Part shown: piece after piece, positions 49,201 through 58,292 of the stretch
Numbering within the stretch: position 1 is the first letter of the stretch
Layout: each line of letters starts with the position of its first letter
Origin: Candidatus Harpocratesius repetitus
GTDB lineage: Archaea; Asgardarchaeota; Lokiarchaeia; Sigyniarchaeales; Promethearchaeaceae
Direction: 5' to 3'
Length of the DNA: 64,000 nt
Assembly (NCBI GenBank): GCA_021498095.1
Contig: JAIZWK010000001.1
Coordinates: 62,001-126,000, forward strand
Program-made: the position numbers and the translations under genes
The notes under the pieces: model-generated
Told to the model about the DNA's origin: nothing
Database searches by the model: none
Seen by the model: the letters and a program-made list of their open reading frames with translations, nothing else

Positions 49201-49429
49201 AGAAAAAGTGCACGCTTATCGTCCAGAAACATTTTTTCAATATGAATCATTAACAGAAGAAATTGAAAAATTCCGAAATAAATACAATATCCACGATTAT
49301 TTCAAATTTTCTCCCGATGATAAACAACCAGGATACTCAAAGAAATATGGATATTATATTCCAGAACCAAGGCCATCGAGATTAAAATCTTACCAATATG
49401 TAAATTTGCCGGATAAAATTGTTATCTAA
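46214..49429 (+). CDS. very large protein with N-terminal winged-helix domain
   Basis: 1071 residues. Residues about 10-75 form a winged-helix-like unit (LYKSAIISSLKQG, LIGFSRNTLRKYRDILINED, IEQIGTQAHPTYHL). The remaining 1000 residues are soluble, helical and rich in Phe, Leu and Lys, with no P-loop or catalytic motif. The pattern resembles long helical-repeat scaffolds (TPR/HEAT-like), but I cannot place repeat units. It may be a transcription factor with a large sensory region. Divergent from the Asn-rich microprotein. No family recognised. Confidence 0.6.
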   Translation: MNKKRENSTSELYKSAIISSLKQGDKKLADIEQDVRSTLIGFSRNTLRKYRDILINEDRIEQIGTQAHPTYHLKCNNSNFLIESESLFPSNETLLNQLFLLNDFLQNPIYRNYLSELRNPHTGSILKSIILRYTHIFNTIKKQNLLDFLQFLLFILFMHEKHINISEYEKEEQELSFLKNIPKEKIFFFEEIMSKQKLLYIFFSHCNRLTTTNLSVNKFYLLTKGENYAYFDKSLENLVTSILRSLILVEDPISLNLFEDISLIELQKWMLKSLKAQNNAEYFNNQIERIASYSPFPFFIFLKEKLFQKFQFILYNEIPLYRDWIFVNLEILSSNIKKIIFREPNPHFYINFIDQAISRIIHNATSVKKCMNCLHSAKNDMEKEIFKSLLNLNSKEEIKEIFKNKLSGRIDFRLKNAKKVLFYLYLKTKIRLLEPNREKNPLNQNNADEDELLLQWNVFFQKVKMVAQKQEKLSLFEGTSLRHLIMQSIRIFEKLLEKIQIIHPISPNSLKRNNQSDYRQFLLSCHKGQIRSGNNDETYLIKLFLLLRGTAFGIEGFRNEINNTKNTTLLLLSFEALYLSDNLDDFKLLKNLMKKFFMSNEKEIPIRRKMMLLTGIIHFAIVPLKGKNTVDQKRANLFIQAFDFFCQYLEKLKSTSGTNMSFNFKWFFNLLGIYYYFQNEKRSALVADLLGLCFSFENRALFPETLLFQYNSSFHCISYGETLIEFPPYFMIPHSSMAKVLQLMLIENVSISLNSIMKVLRDSNFSEKLGFVKFFCNNSMQAEDMKKNEQDLKRMNQLLDENLKLRKFILFLYQSIYLLHTIFIDVPFNQIFTFETNVSEPQHIQIQKLLQTVDNFSRYHSGFNTQYPAWIIAMLALVNKDFELYQHWSRKIIQAYPYCIPFYRINLQYAFKIQNAAMQEETISKIWQVIASNSFDIYPTYNLGKYCNHWHLYQFPDILDLLLKCHPKHRRDEYLLILDYFLMRIPLTKSQKIDILEKVHAYRPETFFQYESLTEEIEKFRNKYNIHDYFKFSPDDKQPGYSKKYGYYIPEPRPSRLKSYQYVNLPDKIVI

Positions 49430-49711
49430 TCAAATAACAATTAAAAAGCATGTCTCTGAATCGCAAATTACTCTAATTATTACATACTTTGGAACTTCAT
49501 AAATTAACTCCTATTTTCTTACATGACATTTATAACTCTAAATTTGTTCAAAAACGTAGTAGTTTTTTCAGTATCATTTATATCATTGAAAAACCCATAT
49601 TTATATTTTCAACATATTCTATTAATGGGAATTTTGGAAGAAAATTTTAATTAAAATTGAATTTCTATTGAATACTCGAACAAAACGGAAATTTTCCTAA
49701 TTTTTCCTCTT

Positions 49712-50134
49712 TTATTTTAAAACTCTTTTTTGTTTTTGAATTTTCTCTTGAGTTTTTTTATTATAATATTTTAAATATTTCTGCTCCCAGCGGTTTGATT
49801 TTTCACTTGCATGTTGAACAGAGAATCCCTGAATCCAAATGTAGCATAAAATTGTCAAAAAATCAACTAATTCCCATTTGTACGCTTGTCTACTCACTGG
49901 AAGGTCGATCGCTTTTCGTTCCCATTTCACAAGTTTTTTGAAGAACGAAATCTTATTGAAAATTGAATAATGTGAACAGAATTGGAGAATTTGATTTACA
50001 GATTGAGTAGTTTTGTGCACATAGATACTCAAGTACCCTTTTCTTTTATTCTCGCTGATGTAAATAATAGATTGTAAAAGAAATAAAATATTTTTATTTT
50101 TTGTCGAATCTTTGAGAATTGTTTTATTTTCCAA
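49712..50134 (-). CDS. hypothetical basic protein
   Basis: A 140-codon frame from ATG. The product is helical and very basic towards the C-terminus (YNKKTQEKIQKQKRVLK), with motifs such as LVKWERKAIDLPVSRQAYKW. No family recognised. Its start lies 17 bases from the divergent radical SAM gene. The 282 bases to its left contain nothing I recognise. Confidence 0.4.
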   Translation of the reverse strand: MENKTILKDSTKNKNILFLLQSIIYISENKRKGYLSIYVHKTTQSVNQILQFCSHYSIFNKISFFKKLVKWERKAIDLPVSRQAYKWELVDFLTILCYIWIQGFSVQHASEKSNRWEQKYLKYYNKKTQEKIQKQKRVLK

Positions 50135-50151
50135 ACGGTGAAAAATTGACT

Positions 50152-51102
50152 ATGAAATGGCTTGATTTCAAAATTACACAGCGGTGCAATAATCATTGTC
50201 GCTATTGCAATGTAAAACATGACAAACCCACTAGTAAAGATATGCTTTCAGTAAATGTAATCAAAAAAACGATTTATGAAGCTATTAACCTAGAGTTTAC
50301 TCATTTTGCTTTTTTAGGCGGAGAACCCACTTTACGACATGATTATCAAGAACTTTTTACTCCATTTCGAGATCCAACTGCCGAAAAAGTAGAAGAAATC
50401 ATGATTATATCTAATATTTTACAATTTAATGAAAATATGGTTGAAAATTTATTTTGTTCAAACACCAAAAGAGCAACTTTCACTGCTTCAATAGATAATT
50501 TGGTAAAACCCAATTTTAAGAATCAAAACCCTCAAAAAGTCCTTAGAAACTTGAAAAAAATTCAAAAAATTGCTTACCGATATGAACATCGGGGAAATCG
50601 CGAGATCCATATCCATTCAGTGATTTCGCGCGAAAATTTTTCAAATATCTTGAATCATGTTGAATATTTTGATAATCTCGGATATAAAGTATCAATGGCA
50701 ATTGTTGAACCCTATATTCTTACAGATTCTCCCCGAAAATATAATGAATTTTCTAAATCAGATTTTGAAAAAATTATTGAGCAATTAGACCAACTAGAAA
50801 GAACAAATAAATTGAATTGGGCAAATCAAGTTCTTCGAGATTATATTTCTGAATATATCTTGAATTCACAATCTCGACTTAAAAACTGTACCGCAGGTAA
50901 AAAACATGTGATAATCGAATTTGATGGGAATGTTTATCCTTGTTTAACAGAATCCTATAGACGGGGCTTAACGTTCGGAAATATTCAAGCAGAAGATTTT
51001 AGCCAGATCTATGAAAAAATGCAGAATTTTCTATGTCAATCAGAGTTTCATCAAACATGCTGGGATCATTACCTTTGGTCCCGATTAGCAAGGGAAAAAT
51101 AA
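50152..51102 (+). CDS. radical SAM protein
   Basis: 316 residues from the ATG at 50152, with GGTGA about nine bases upstream; an open frame of 11 codons precedes it. The cluster motif CNNHCRYC is near residue 12, followed by FLGGEPTLRHDY for SAM. The C-terminal part has Cys in NCTAGKKH, VYPCLTES and the last 25 residues (LCQSEFHQTCWDHY), which suggests a SPASM-type auxiliary cluster. First gene of a three-gene set with a second radical SAM protein (17 bases downstream) and a GT2. Confidence 0.82.
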   Translation: MKWLDFKITQRCNNHCRYCNVKHDKPTSKDMLSVNVIKKTIYEAINLEFTHFAFLGGEPTLRHDYQELFTPFRDPTAEKVEEIMIISNILQFNENMVENLFCSNTKRATFTASIDNLVKPNFKNQNPQKVLRNLKKIQKIAYRYEHRGNREIHIHSVISRENFSNILNHVEYFDNLGYKVSMAIVEPYILTDSPRKYNEFSKSDFEKIIEQLDQLERTNKLNWANQVLRDYISEYILNSQSRLKNCTAGKKHVIIEFDGNVYPCLTESYRRGLTFGNIQAEDFSQIYEKMQNFLCQSEFHQTCWDHYLWSRLAREK

Positions 51103-51119
51103 AAAGCAGAGGGAAGGTT

Positions 51120-52082
51120 TTGAACAGTAAATTACTAAATAATCAAAATCCATTCAAAATAAAACGTCTGATTCTGGAATTAAGCCGCAATTGCAATTTA
51201 AATTGTTCAATGTGCGGTTTTGGAGGAAATCCGATTCGAGAAGATTGGTTTATGAATTTATCAATTGTAGAAAAAATCTTGTTGGACCCCTATATAAGAT
51301 CAAATTTGCAGGAAATACGTCTTAACGGAAGAGGAGAGAGTACAATTCACCCCGAATTCATATCTTTACTTAAATTTATTCGAAATCTTTATCCAAATGT
51401 TCAGTTAACCATGTTTACAAACCTTATGTTCTTGGATGAAAAGATTATGAAGGAGCTTTTAAAAAGAAATGTACTTCTGTTTATCTCCATGGATTCAAAT
51501 CAGAAAAGCCAATTTGAGAAAATTCGTAAAAAAGCATCTTATGAATTACTTAAAAGACGCTTAAAATTGGTGAAAATCGGTTTTATTGTGTTTACTCTTC
51601 AAGAAACAAATTGGAATGAACTACTTGATATTGGAAGGGTGGCAAAAGAACACGGATTGGGACTAATTATAAACAACGTTCATCTTTTAAATAGCAACGC
51701 CCGAGAAAGGTTTCGTGATATATTGAATTCAAATTGGAATGAAATCTTAGCCGATTTGCTGAAAATTCGACTTAGTTTCCCATCTGATCGAATATTAATA
51801 CCTGATCAAATATTAGGATATAAACTTCCAATGGAAATTGCGACGACAATAAGCTGCGGGAGCTTAAACTTTTGTCCAAACGCTTATTCAGAAATAATGT
51901 TGGGATATGATGGTAAAATCTATCCATGTAATATGTTTCACCCTTATATATTAGGTGATATAAACACTGAAAGAATTGAAGATGTGATAAAATCAACCAA
52001 ACGTCAAGATTTTTTACTAAATCACAAAACCACCGCATATTGTAAAGATTGTGCTTATTTGTTTCCAAAAGGTGATTTTTAA
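51120..52082 (+). CDS. radical SAM/SPASM protein
   Basis: 320 residues from the TTG at 51120, chosen because GAGGGAAGG lies just before it; the open frame extends upstream over the end of the previous gene. The motif CNLNCSMC is near residue 24, followed by the variant NGRGESTIHPE in place of GGEP. The C-terminus has SPASM-like Cys (SCGSLNFCPNAY, KIYPCNMF, YCKDCAY). Next to another radical SAM gene and a GT2 gene, in the style of peptide- or glycan-modifying clusters. Substrate unknown. Confidence 0.82.
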   Translation: MNSKLLNNQNPFKIKRLILELSRNCNLNCSMCGFGGNPIREDWFMNLSIVEKILLDPYIRSNLQEIRLNGRGESTIHPEFISLLKFIRNLYPNVQLTMFTNLMFLDEKIMKELLKRNVLLFISMDSNQKSQFEKIRKKASYELLKRRLKLVKIGFIVFTLQETNWNELLDIGRVAKEHGLGLIINNVHLLNSNARERFRDILNSNWNEILADLLKIRLSFPSDRILIPDQILGYKLPMEIATTISCGSLNFCPNAYSEIMLGYDGKIYPCNMFHPYILGDINTERIEDVIKSTKRQDFLLNHKTTAYCKDCAYLFPKGDF

Positions 52083-52086
52083 AAGA

Positions 52087-53343
52087 ATGACTTCCACAAC
52101 TAGAATGCATTTTTCTACCATACGCTCAATAAAATCGCAAAATCTTGTAAAATGGCTCAAAAGTATTAATTTAGTAAATTTAGAAAATATAATTCTTTAT
52201 TATATGATGCAAAGAAAAATTTTACAAGTCCTGAAATTGTATGCTCCAGAATATGTTCAGTTTTGGCTCAAATACAGAAAAACCCTCTTCCAACAGCTGT
52301 TTTTTACCGTAAAATTTTGGACCCGTAAATACAAGCGTATTCTACGAAAAAACTCTCAAAGATCCTTTAAAATTGCATATTTAAATCCAAAAATCTTAAA
52401 AAATTCTCAATTATTTTCTGGACTAACAAATTTAAAAATTATTGAATGTGTTTCTTTTTGGAAAGGATTTATTGAGCAATACGGGAGTTTTCCTCCAAAA
52501 TTACAGGATAAACCTCTTCCCCAGTTACGCAACGCACTTTCGAATAATAAAGGTGCATCTATTGCGGTGATCATTCCGATTGGAAACAATACCACCGAAT
52601 ATTTAACCATTTTACAACAATCGTTATCCGTTTTATATGAAAACTCTCTCATTAATCAAGTTTATTGCATCGTTGATGGCAGAATTCTTCCTGAAAAATT
52701 CGAAAATTGGATAAAAAATCAAGAAAAATTCTCTCTATTATATTATCGCACAAAAGTCGGTCCCGCTACTATTCGGAATCACGGTCTTAAATTGTGTAAT
52801 CAAGGTAATTTTTCTGATGTTCTGCTCCTCGATGCCGATATACTTTTAACAAAAAACTCGCTTCATAACCTTCTATCGGCTTATTTAAACACCTCATATA
52901 GCATCGTGTTTCCTAAAATCATCTCACAAAACAATTCGATATTGGATTATTACTACGATATCAATGGCATTTTAAACGGTCGAATTCTGGCAAATCATAA
53001 ATCAGATAATGAACTCCTCACTAGTTTACTTTTATACGGCACAACAAGTGTTGTGTTAATTAATCAAGTGATTTTCCGCAATAATATCTCGTTTGATGAA
53101 AATTTTAAAATTGCTGCAGGAGAAGATATAGATTTTTGTTTAAACCTTATACATTCCGGGCACTCGTTAATTGGTTTTGAAAATGTATTCATTCAGCATT
53201 ATTACGGAAATAATGATATATCGAATGCAGGAATCCAAACCTTCAAAAGCCGGTTTGAGCGGTATGGAAGAGGAGATGCGATATTGCTGCAAAAACATCC
53301 CTATTTTTATGCTTGGTTAAATAAAACCCAACCAAGAATATAA
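52087..53343 (+). CDS. family 2 glycosyltransferase with long N-terminal extension
   Basis: About 418 residues from the ATG at 52087, four bases after the preceding stop. Residues 1-165 are basic and helical without known motifs. The GT-A domain follows: IAVIIPIGNNTTEYLTIL, VGPATIRNHGLKL, LLLDADILL (DxD type) and AAGEDIDFCLNLI. No membrane helix is obvious. Third gene of the radical SAM-radical SAM-GT2 operon, so it probably acts on the same product. Confidence 0.8.
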   Translation: MTSTTRMHFSTIRSIKSQNLVKWLKSINLVNLENIILYYMMQRKILQVLKLYAPEYVQFWLKYRKTLFQQLFFTVKFWTRKYKRILRKNSQRSFKIAYLNPKILKNSQLFSGLTNLKIIECVSFWKGFIEQYGSFPPKLQDKPLPQLRNALSNNKGASIAVIIPIGNNTTEYLTILQQSLSVLYENSLINQVYCIVDGRILPEKFENWIKNQEKFSLLYYRTKVGPATIRNHGLKLCNQGNFSDVLLLDADILLTKNSLHNLLSAYLNTSYSIVFPKIISQNNSILDYYYDINGILNGRILANHKSDNELLTSLLLYGTTSVVLINQVIFRNNISFDENFKIAAGEDIDFCLNLIHSGHSLIGFENVFIQHYYGNNDISNAGIQTFKSRFERYGRGDAILLQKHPYFYAWLNKTQPRI

Positions 53344-54170
53344 TTCAGAAATAAAATTGGAATATTTAGCCATTTGAACACTTAATACTTATGAGGTTCT
53401 AGCAACTTCTATATTTTTGACAGAATTCCCATTTTAATCATTCATTTTCCGACAATAATCAAACTTATCCAAGAATTATTTCAGTCGGCAAAGATGAACT
53501 TTAGAAAATATAATTATGGGTAGGTTTTTGACTATTTTTAATCAAATTTTAGTAGAAATGATAAAAAAAGTTCTAAATTTTTGATCGACAAATTTCAAAT
53601 TTGGATGGAATGTTGGTAAATGCGTAGATTATGCATGATTTTTATTTTTTTATTAATCTATCAAATGTTGATAAAGGCTCTTATAGAAATCAAAAAATTG
53701 TGCATAAAAAAAAGATAATTAAAATAATTCAAACATAATAGATTTATCAATTATTATTTTGATAATAATACTTGAATAGGTAAGGAAATTTCACCTGTAA
53801 AAACTAAAAAGTAGAATATCTTGATTCAATCTTTACTATTCCTGATATTATTCATTACGAGTATAATATAATAATATTAGCACTTTGATTTCTCCTTTAT
53901 GAAAAAGATATTCTCATAAATTTGCAGTTTTTTTCTTAAGATCCTAAATTGTTCCTTATTTGCATGATTTTGGGTAATACATTTCTTATAAGTAGCAAAT
54001 CGGTTAAAGATAATACGCTTTAGATTGAATTGGAAAGGAATCCTTTTCTAATATATTTTTTAGACTCGTGAAATGCTCAATTGTTGCATGATCATTTTGT
54101 GTTAATGAAATAAATTATATATGTAAAAAACAAATTATTTAATTAAAATATCTAAGGAGATAAAATTAAA
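53344..54170. other. long intergenic stretch, nothing recognised
   Basis: 827 AT-rich bases with no supported frame on either strand, no repeat and no RNA gene I can identify. AAGGAG at about 54151-54156 serves the next gene. Confidence 0.45.
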
Positions 54171-54959
54171 TTGGACGACGCTATAGTTTTAATAAATAAT
54201 CTCATCAAATCTCGATATGGGATTGAGAATTACTATAATATCATGATTTTTTTTGCTTATGGTAATGAAATGTTGAAATCGTTGTTTTTTTGGCGGGTTT
54301 ATGACCTAATGACCAGTTTAAGAAATACCATGTTACGTGGTGAAAAAACACCTTATCCTGATTTAGAGCAGAAATTTAAATCATATATGATAAATGAAGA
54401 AGATCCGACATTTCAAAAAATAACCAATCGAATAATTAAAAGTTTCATTCTAAATGATTTTGAATTCCTTTCGAAATTGAGAAATAATGAAATTTCTAAA
54501 GATTTTTTATTCTCTCACCTTATTCAAACTCCTATCAAAACAAAATTTGCTAAAAATCTATTTCAAGTAAAAGAAGATGGATTATTATTTTCAGATTTTG
54601 CATTAAATTCTCTTAAAAAACTGCGGTCTCAATTGGATTCTGGTCTATTTATATTTGATAAAATGACTCCTGAAATGGAAAAACTTTATAAAAACAATAT
54701 GAATCCTAAAAGCCATAAATTTCTCAAAAAAGCCAATAAAAGATTTTTTACAAACTTAATTGATTCATCTACTCAAGCCATTAGAGAAGATCTATTTAAT
54801 TTACACGCTTGGCGCTTACTAATCATGTCTTTGATTAATATGAAGCAATTTTACGAAGCACAAGAAGCCCTGAAATTTGCAATGGCAATTGATATGTATT
54901 TTGAGCCTTTTTGGAAACTCGGGTATGAATTGAGCGAGGCATTTGAAAAAAACAAATAA
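54171..54959 (+). CDS. hypothetical protein with TPR-like C-terminus
   Basis: 262 residues from TTG, with AAGGAG about 14 bases upstream. Helical and soluble. The last 70 residues (STQAIREDLFNLHAWRLLIM, then FYEAQEALKFAMAIDMYFEP) have the spacing of one or two TPR units. No family recognised; it stands alone. Confidence 0.55.
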   Translation: MDDAIVLINNLIKSRYGIENYYNIMIFFAYGNEMLKSLFFWRVYDLMTSLRNTMLRGEKTPYPDLEQKFKSYMINEEDPTFQKITNRIIKSFILNDFEFLSKLRNNEISKDFLFSHLIQTPIKTKFAKNLFQVKEDGLLFSDFALNSLKKLRSQLDSGLFIFDKMTPEMEKLYKNNMNPKSHKFLKKANKRFFTNLIDSSTQAIREDLFNLHAWRLLIMSLINMKQFYEAQEALKFAMAIDMYFEPFWKLGYELSEAFEKNK

Positions 54960-55117
54960 ATTATCGAATAAAATGAATTTAATGAAATGAGAAAAAAATA
55001 TTTAATAACGAAGTAGATTATCAAAACGGAGAAATTTCTTGAAAAAGAATTTGATTGGAACTGATTGGCCGAGAAAATTGCTGCAACTCATAAAAAAAAA
55101 GCCATGAAGCATATCAG

Positions 55118-55197
55118 TTCAGTTAAGTTTAGTTCAGTTCAGTTAAGTTCAGTTCAGTTAAGTTCAATTAAGTTCAATTCAATTCAATTCAATTCAA
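55118..55197. repeat. pentanucleotide microsatellite
   Basis: About sixteen units of a 5-bp motif: cagtt and aagtt alternate, drifting to caatt at the right-hand end. A nearby frame (55065-55256) is open only because of the repeat. The pattern suggests replication slippage. It lies 200 bases before the 125-bp direct repeat at 55405. Confidence 0.85.
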
Positions 55198-55404
55198 ATT
55201 TGGAATTTTTCAACTTCTTAATTTATGTTGCTAATTCAAACTTGGTTTTCATTTAACCAATACATATCTCACCTTGTATCTTTTGGAAAAATTCACCTGG
55301 TATTACGCCAATTTGGTGTTCACAGCTCAAAACGCCGCACAACTTCTAATAGAGTATCTTACCAGCGCCTTGGGAGATTATATCATATGATTTATTTACC
55401 TTCT

Positions 55405-55551
55405 TTATATTATAGAAATAATATATTTATATTTTTATATATTCTATAATAATATATGTCTTCAAAAACTACGGTGGCAATTGATAAAGCGTTACGAAAA
55501 AAATTGAAAAAAATTGCTCTTTTCTTAGAATTGAAAAAAATTGCTTCTTAA
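55405..55551 (+). pseudogene. truncated copy of the ribbon-helix-helix antitoxin gene with its promoter
   Basis: Bases 55405-55529 match 58242-58366 over 125 bp with about one difference, covering the AT-rich promoter and the first 24 codons (SSKTTVAIDKALRKKLKKIA). After the junction the frame adds a few codons (ELKKIAS) and stops at 55551. The extra codons repeat the preceding ttgaaaaaaattgct motif, a sign of slippage or repair at the junction. It is the left one of two direct repeats around the restriction-modification cassette. Confidence 0.88.
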
Positions 55552-55673
55552 AACTAACAACAAAAAGTTATGATGAAAAAAAATTATATAAAAAATTATT
55601 GAAGACTCCTAATTATTAAGTGATTAATTGTAATAGATTAATTAGGTTATGAAATTAACTAGATGATTAAAAT

Positions 55674-56969
55674 ATGGTGATATCAGATAAAGTTAATATT
55701 ATAAATTATCTTGAAAACTTTAAACTAAATAAATTCAATAATGGAGATTCTAAAAAAAAGGGGAAAAAGACAGGTTTAGATATTTATATCAAAGAAAAAG
55801 GGGAAACCATTATTGAAAAATTTGAATATCAAGGCATGTATTTCATGAAATTTATTAATGAATTTTGGACTTCGAAACAAAGACAAAGTTCATCCTTACA
55901 TGAAATTTCATATCGAGCTTGTTATAAAGCTCAATTACCAAGATTTTTTATTGAAATTATGACAAAAAAAGGAGATTATGTATATGATCCATTCGCCGGA
56001 AGAGGAACAACAGGTATTGAGGCCGCTTTGATGGGGAGAAATATAATTTTAAATGATATTAATCCCTTAAGTAAAATTTTATCAAAACCACGTCTAAATA
56101 TACCAACTCATGATGAAATTGAGAAAAGACTTGATTCAATTAAGATGGATTATAATCTAAAAGCAGAAATTGATATTTCAATGTTTTATCATCCAAAAAC
56201 TGAATCAGAAATTGTTTCATTAAAAAAATATTTGAATGAAAAAAAACTAAATGGTGAAGAAGACTTTATAGATGAATGGATAAGAATGGTAGCCACAAAT
56301 AGGTTAACTGGTCATTCTAAAGGATTTTTTTCTGTATATACTTTACCTCCTAATCAAGCAGTTTTACCTGAAAGACAATTAATAATAAATAAAAAAAGGA
56401 ATCAAACACCAGAATATAAGGAAATAAAACCTAGAATTATAAAGAAATCAAAATCATTACTCAGGAATCTCTCAAAACAAGAAAGGAATAATTTGAAATC
56501 AGCTGCAAACAAAGCGATATTTTTAACTTTAGATGCACAGAAAACGAAAAATATTCCAGATAATTTTGTTCAATTAACAGTTACTTCTCCTCCTTTCTTA
56601 AATGTAGTTCAATATTCAGATGATAATTGGTTAAGATGTTGGTTTAACTCTTTAGATGTTAATGAAATTTCAAAAAAAATAACTATAGAAAATAATATAA
56701 ATGAATGGACAAGAATAATGACAAATGTTTTCAAAGAATTATATCGCATAACCAAAGTAGATGGTTTTGTAGCATTTGAAGTTGGTGAAATAAGAAACGG
56801 AAAAATAAATTTGGATGAATATATCCTCCCAATTGGTTTAAAAGTAGGGTTTAATTGTATAGGTATCTTAATTAATTCCCAAAATTTCACGAAAACGTCA
56901 AATATTTGGGGAATAAAAAATAATAAAAAAGGCACAAATTCTAATCGTATAGTTATATTCCAAAAATGA
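55674..56969 (+). CDS. N4/N6-type DNA methyltransferase of a type II restriction-modification system
   Basis: 431 residues. The SAM-binding motif DPFAGRGTTGIEAALMGRNI is at about 101-120 and the catalytic motif TSPPF at about 303, the order of an amino-methyltransferase whose FxGxG region precedes (S/T)PP(Y/F). SPPF can be adenine-N6 or cytosine-N4 specific; I cannot decide which. A PD-(D/E)XK endonuclease gene begins four bases downstream, so the pair is a type II system. No strong ribosome binding site. Confidence 0.87.
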   Translation: MVISDKVNIINYLENFKLNKFNNGDSKKKGKKTGLDIYIKEKGETIIEKFEYQGMYFMKFINEFWTSKQRQSSSLHEISYRACYKAQLPRFFIEIMTKKGDYVYDPFAGRGTTGIEAALMGRNIILNDINPLSKILSKPRLNIPTHDEIEKRLDSIKMDYNLKAEIDISMFYHPKTESEIVSLKKYLNEKKLNGEEDFIDEWIRMVATNRLTGHSKGFFSVYTLPPNQAVLPERQLIINKKRNQTPEYKEIKPRIIKKSKSLLRNLSKQERNNLKSAANKAIFLTLDAQKTKNIPDNFVQLTVTSPPFLNVVQYSDDNWLRCWFNSLDVNEISKKITIENNINEWTRIMTNVFKELYRITKVDGFVAFEVGEIRNGKINLDEYILPIGLKVGFNCIGILINSQNFTKTSNIWGIKNNKKGTNSNRIVIFQK

Positions 56970-56973
56970 ATCT

Positions 56974-57672
56974 ATGGAGTTTGTTAATAATATGGACGAA
57001 AAAGACAAATATATCAAAGAATTAGAAGATTTACTAACAGAAATGATGAAACCTATTAAGAATGTACCATTTAATTTAGTCATAAAAGGATTTTCTGGTC
57101 ATGATGTTATTTTATTCGACATGAATAATTCTAAAGATAGAGAACTTCTAGACTTATTAATAGAAGGGGCGCAAGATGCATTAAATAATGCATATAGCCA
57201 AGGAATTAAAGTAAAAAGAACGAATGAAGTTGGAAATTATATTGAAGAATATGTTTTGAATTCTTTAAATAAAGTAGGTTTACACGCTTCAAGGCCAAAA
57301 ACAAAGAGAGGTACTCATAAAGCGGGTGGATATCCAGATATTTTTATTTTAGATAAATATAAAAGACCTACATATCTTGAAATAAAATCCTACAATATTA
57401 AAAATTACCAGACTACCCAAAGGTCGTTCTATTTATCCCCATCCACAGAAAAAGATGGATTTAAAGTAATTCATGATGCTAGACACCTTATTTTAAGTTT
57501 TCAAATTGAGAAAAAAAAAATTGAAGATAAAGAAATTACATTTATTCCTGTTCATTGGACGATTTTTGATACAAAATACCTTAAAGGACAAATTAAACAT
57601 GAATTTAACGCATCTAATAAACAAATGTATTTAAATGAAGCGATTCTTGCAAAAGGTTCTATTGAAAAATAA
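56974..57672 (+). CDS. type II restriction endonuclease, PD-(D/E)XK fold
   Basis: 232 residues from the ATG at 56974; an alternative ATG at 56992 has GGAG 12 bases upstream. The N-terminus is helical. The catalytic core is GGYPDIFIL, then TYLEIKSYN (about residues 122-147), i.e. PD...ExK, with GNYIEEYVLNSL as the preceding helix with a conserved Glu. Encoded directly after the methyltransferase. It would cleave unmethylated copies of the same unknown site. Confidence 0.82.
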   Translation: MEFVNNMDEKDKYIKELEDLLTEMMKPIKNVPFNLVIKGFSGHDVILFDMNNSKDRELLDLLIEGAQDALNNAYSQGIKVKRTNEVGNYIEEYVLNSLNKVGLHASRPKTKRGTHKAGGYPDIFILDKYKRPTYLEIKSYNIKNYQTTQRSFYLSPSTEKDGFKVIHDARHLILSFQIEKKKIEDKEITFIPVHWTIFDTKYLKGQIKHEFNASNKQMYLNEAILAKGSIEK

Positions 57673-57811
57673 GGATTAGATTCAAAGAGAAATATAGAAA
57701 AAAAAGGAAAACAGAATTTTTGTAGAAATATTTAGCGAGAAGGACACTTAAGATTTTTAGAATGGGAGATATTCAAGAGCTAATTAATGTATGCAATAAA
57801 TTATACCAAGT

Positions 57812-57923
57812 TTTTCAATTATCTCTTTGATAATTTCAAGCTTGCAGGCAATCTATAGTTATACATAACTAAGATTGGCCATTTATATTTCAATTATCTC
57901 TTTGATAGTTTCAAGCTTGCAGG
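57812..57923 (-). CRISPR. two-repeat CRISPR fragment
   Basis: Two 37-bp repeats at 57812-57848 and 57887-57923 share the core caattatctctttgata with the larger array at 62949-63437 and end in agcttgcagg, around one 38-bp spacer. By analogy with the main array, transcription would be on the minus strand. The remaining bases of the gap (57673-58241) show nothing else. It may be a piece split off from the main array or a decayed second array. Confidence 0.85.
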
Positions 57924-58241
57924 GAATCAGTTCTACTTCTACCATTCGATATGCAATTTGATATATAGCTTTTTAAAGATGAACGAAATTTGATATTCAA
58001 GCAGAAGAGAGCAAATGGTAGTTAAGACAGCAAAATCAAAAGAATAACATAATCCATAAAAATATCGTCCCAACAATTCATTGTGGCAGAAATTTTAGGT
58101 TTATGGCAAAAATTACAAAACCTTTAGAAAAATTCTAATACAAATTCCAAGCCAAATTATACTCTACGTATCGGAATGCTAATATCACGTAGAAACCTTT
58201 TTCTGGTAGAGAGCACCACCTACATGAATTGATCGCTTTCC

Positions 58242-58292
58242 TTATATTGTAGAAATAATATATTTATATTTTTATATATTCTATAATAATAT
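58242..58292 (+). promoter_or_regulatory. AT-rich promoter/operator of the RHH-PIN pair
   Basis: The 50 bases before the ATG contain only A and T apart from a few bases, with a TATA-like run atttatatttttatata. The inverted arms TAGAA/TTCTA flank that run; in the 55405 copy they are the longer TATAGAA/TTCTATA. Ribbon-helix-helix antitoxins usually bind such dyads in their own promoters. The exact conservation of this segment in the truncated copy is consistent with a functional site. Confidence 0.5.

Noticed and set aside
55065..55256. 63-codon frame in the pentanucleotide repeat
   Set aside because: Ser/Val/Gln and Phe/Asn repeats arise directly from the 5-bp microsatellite.
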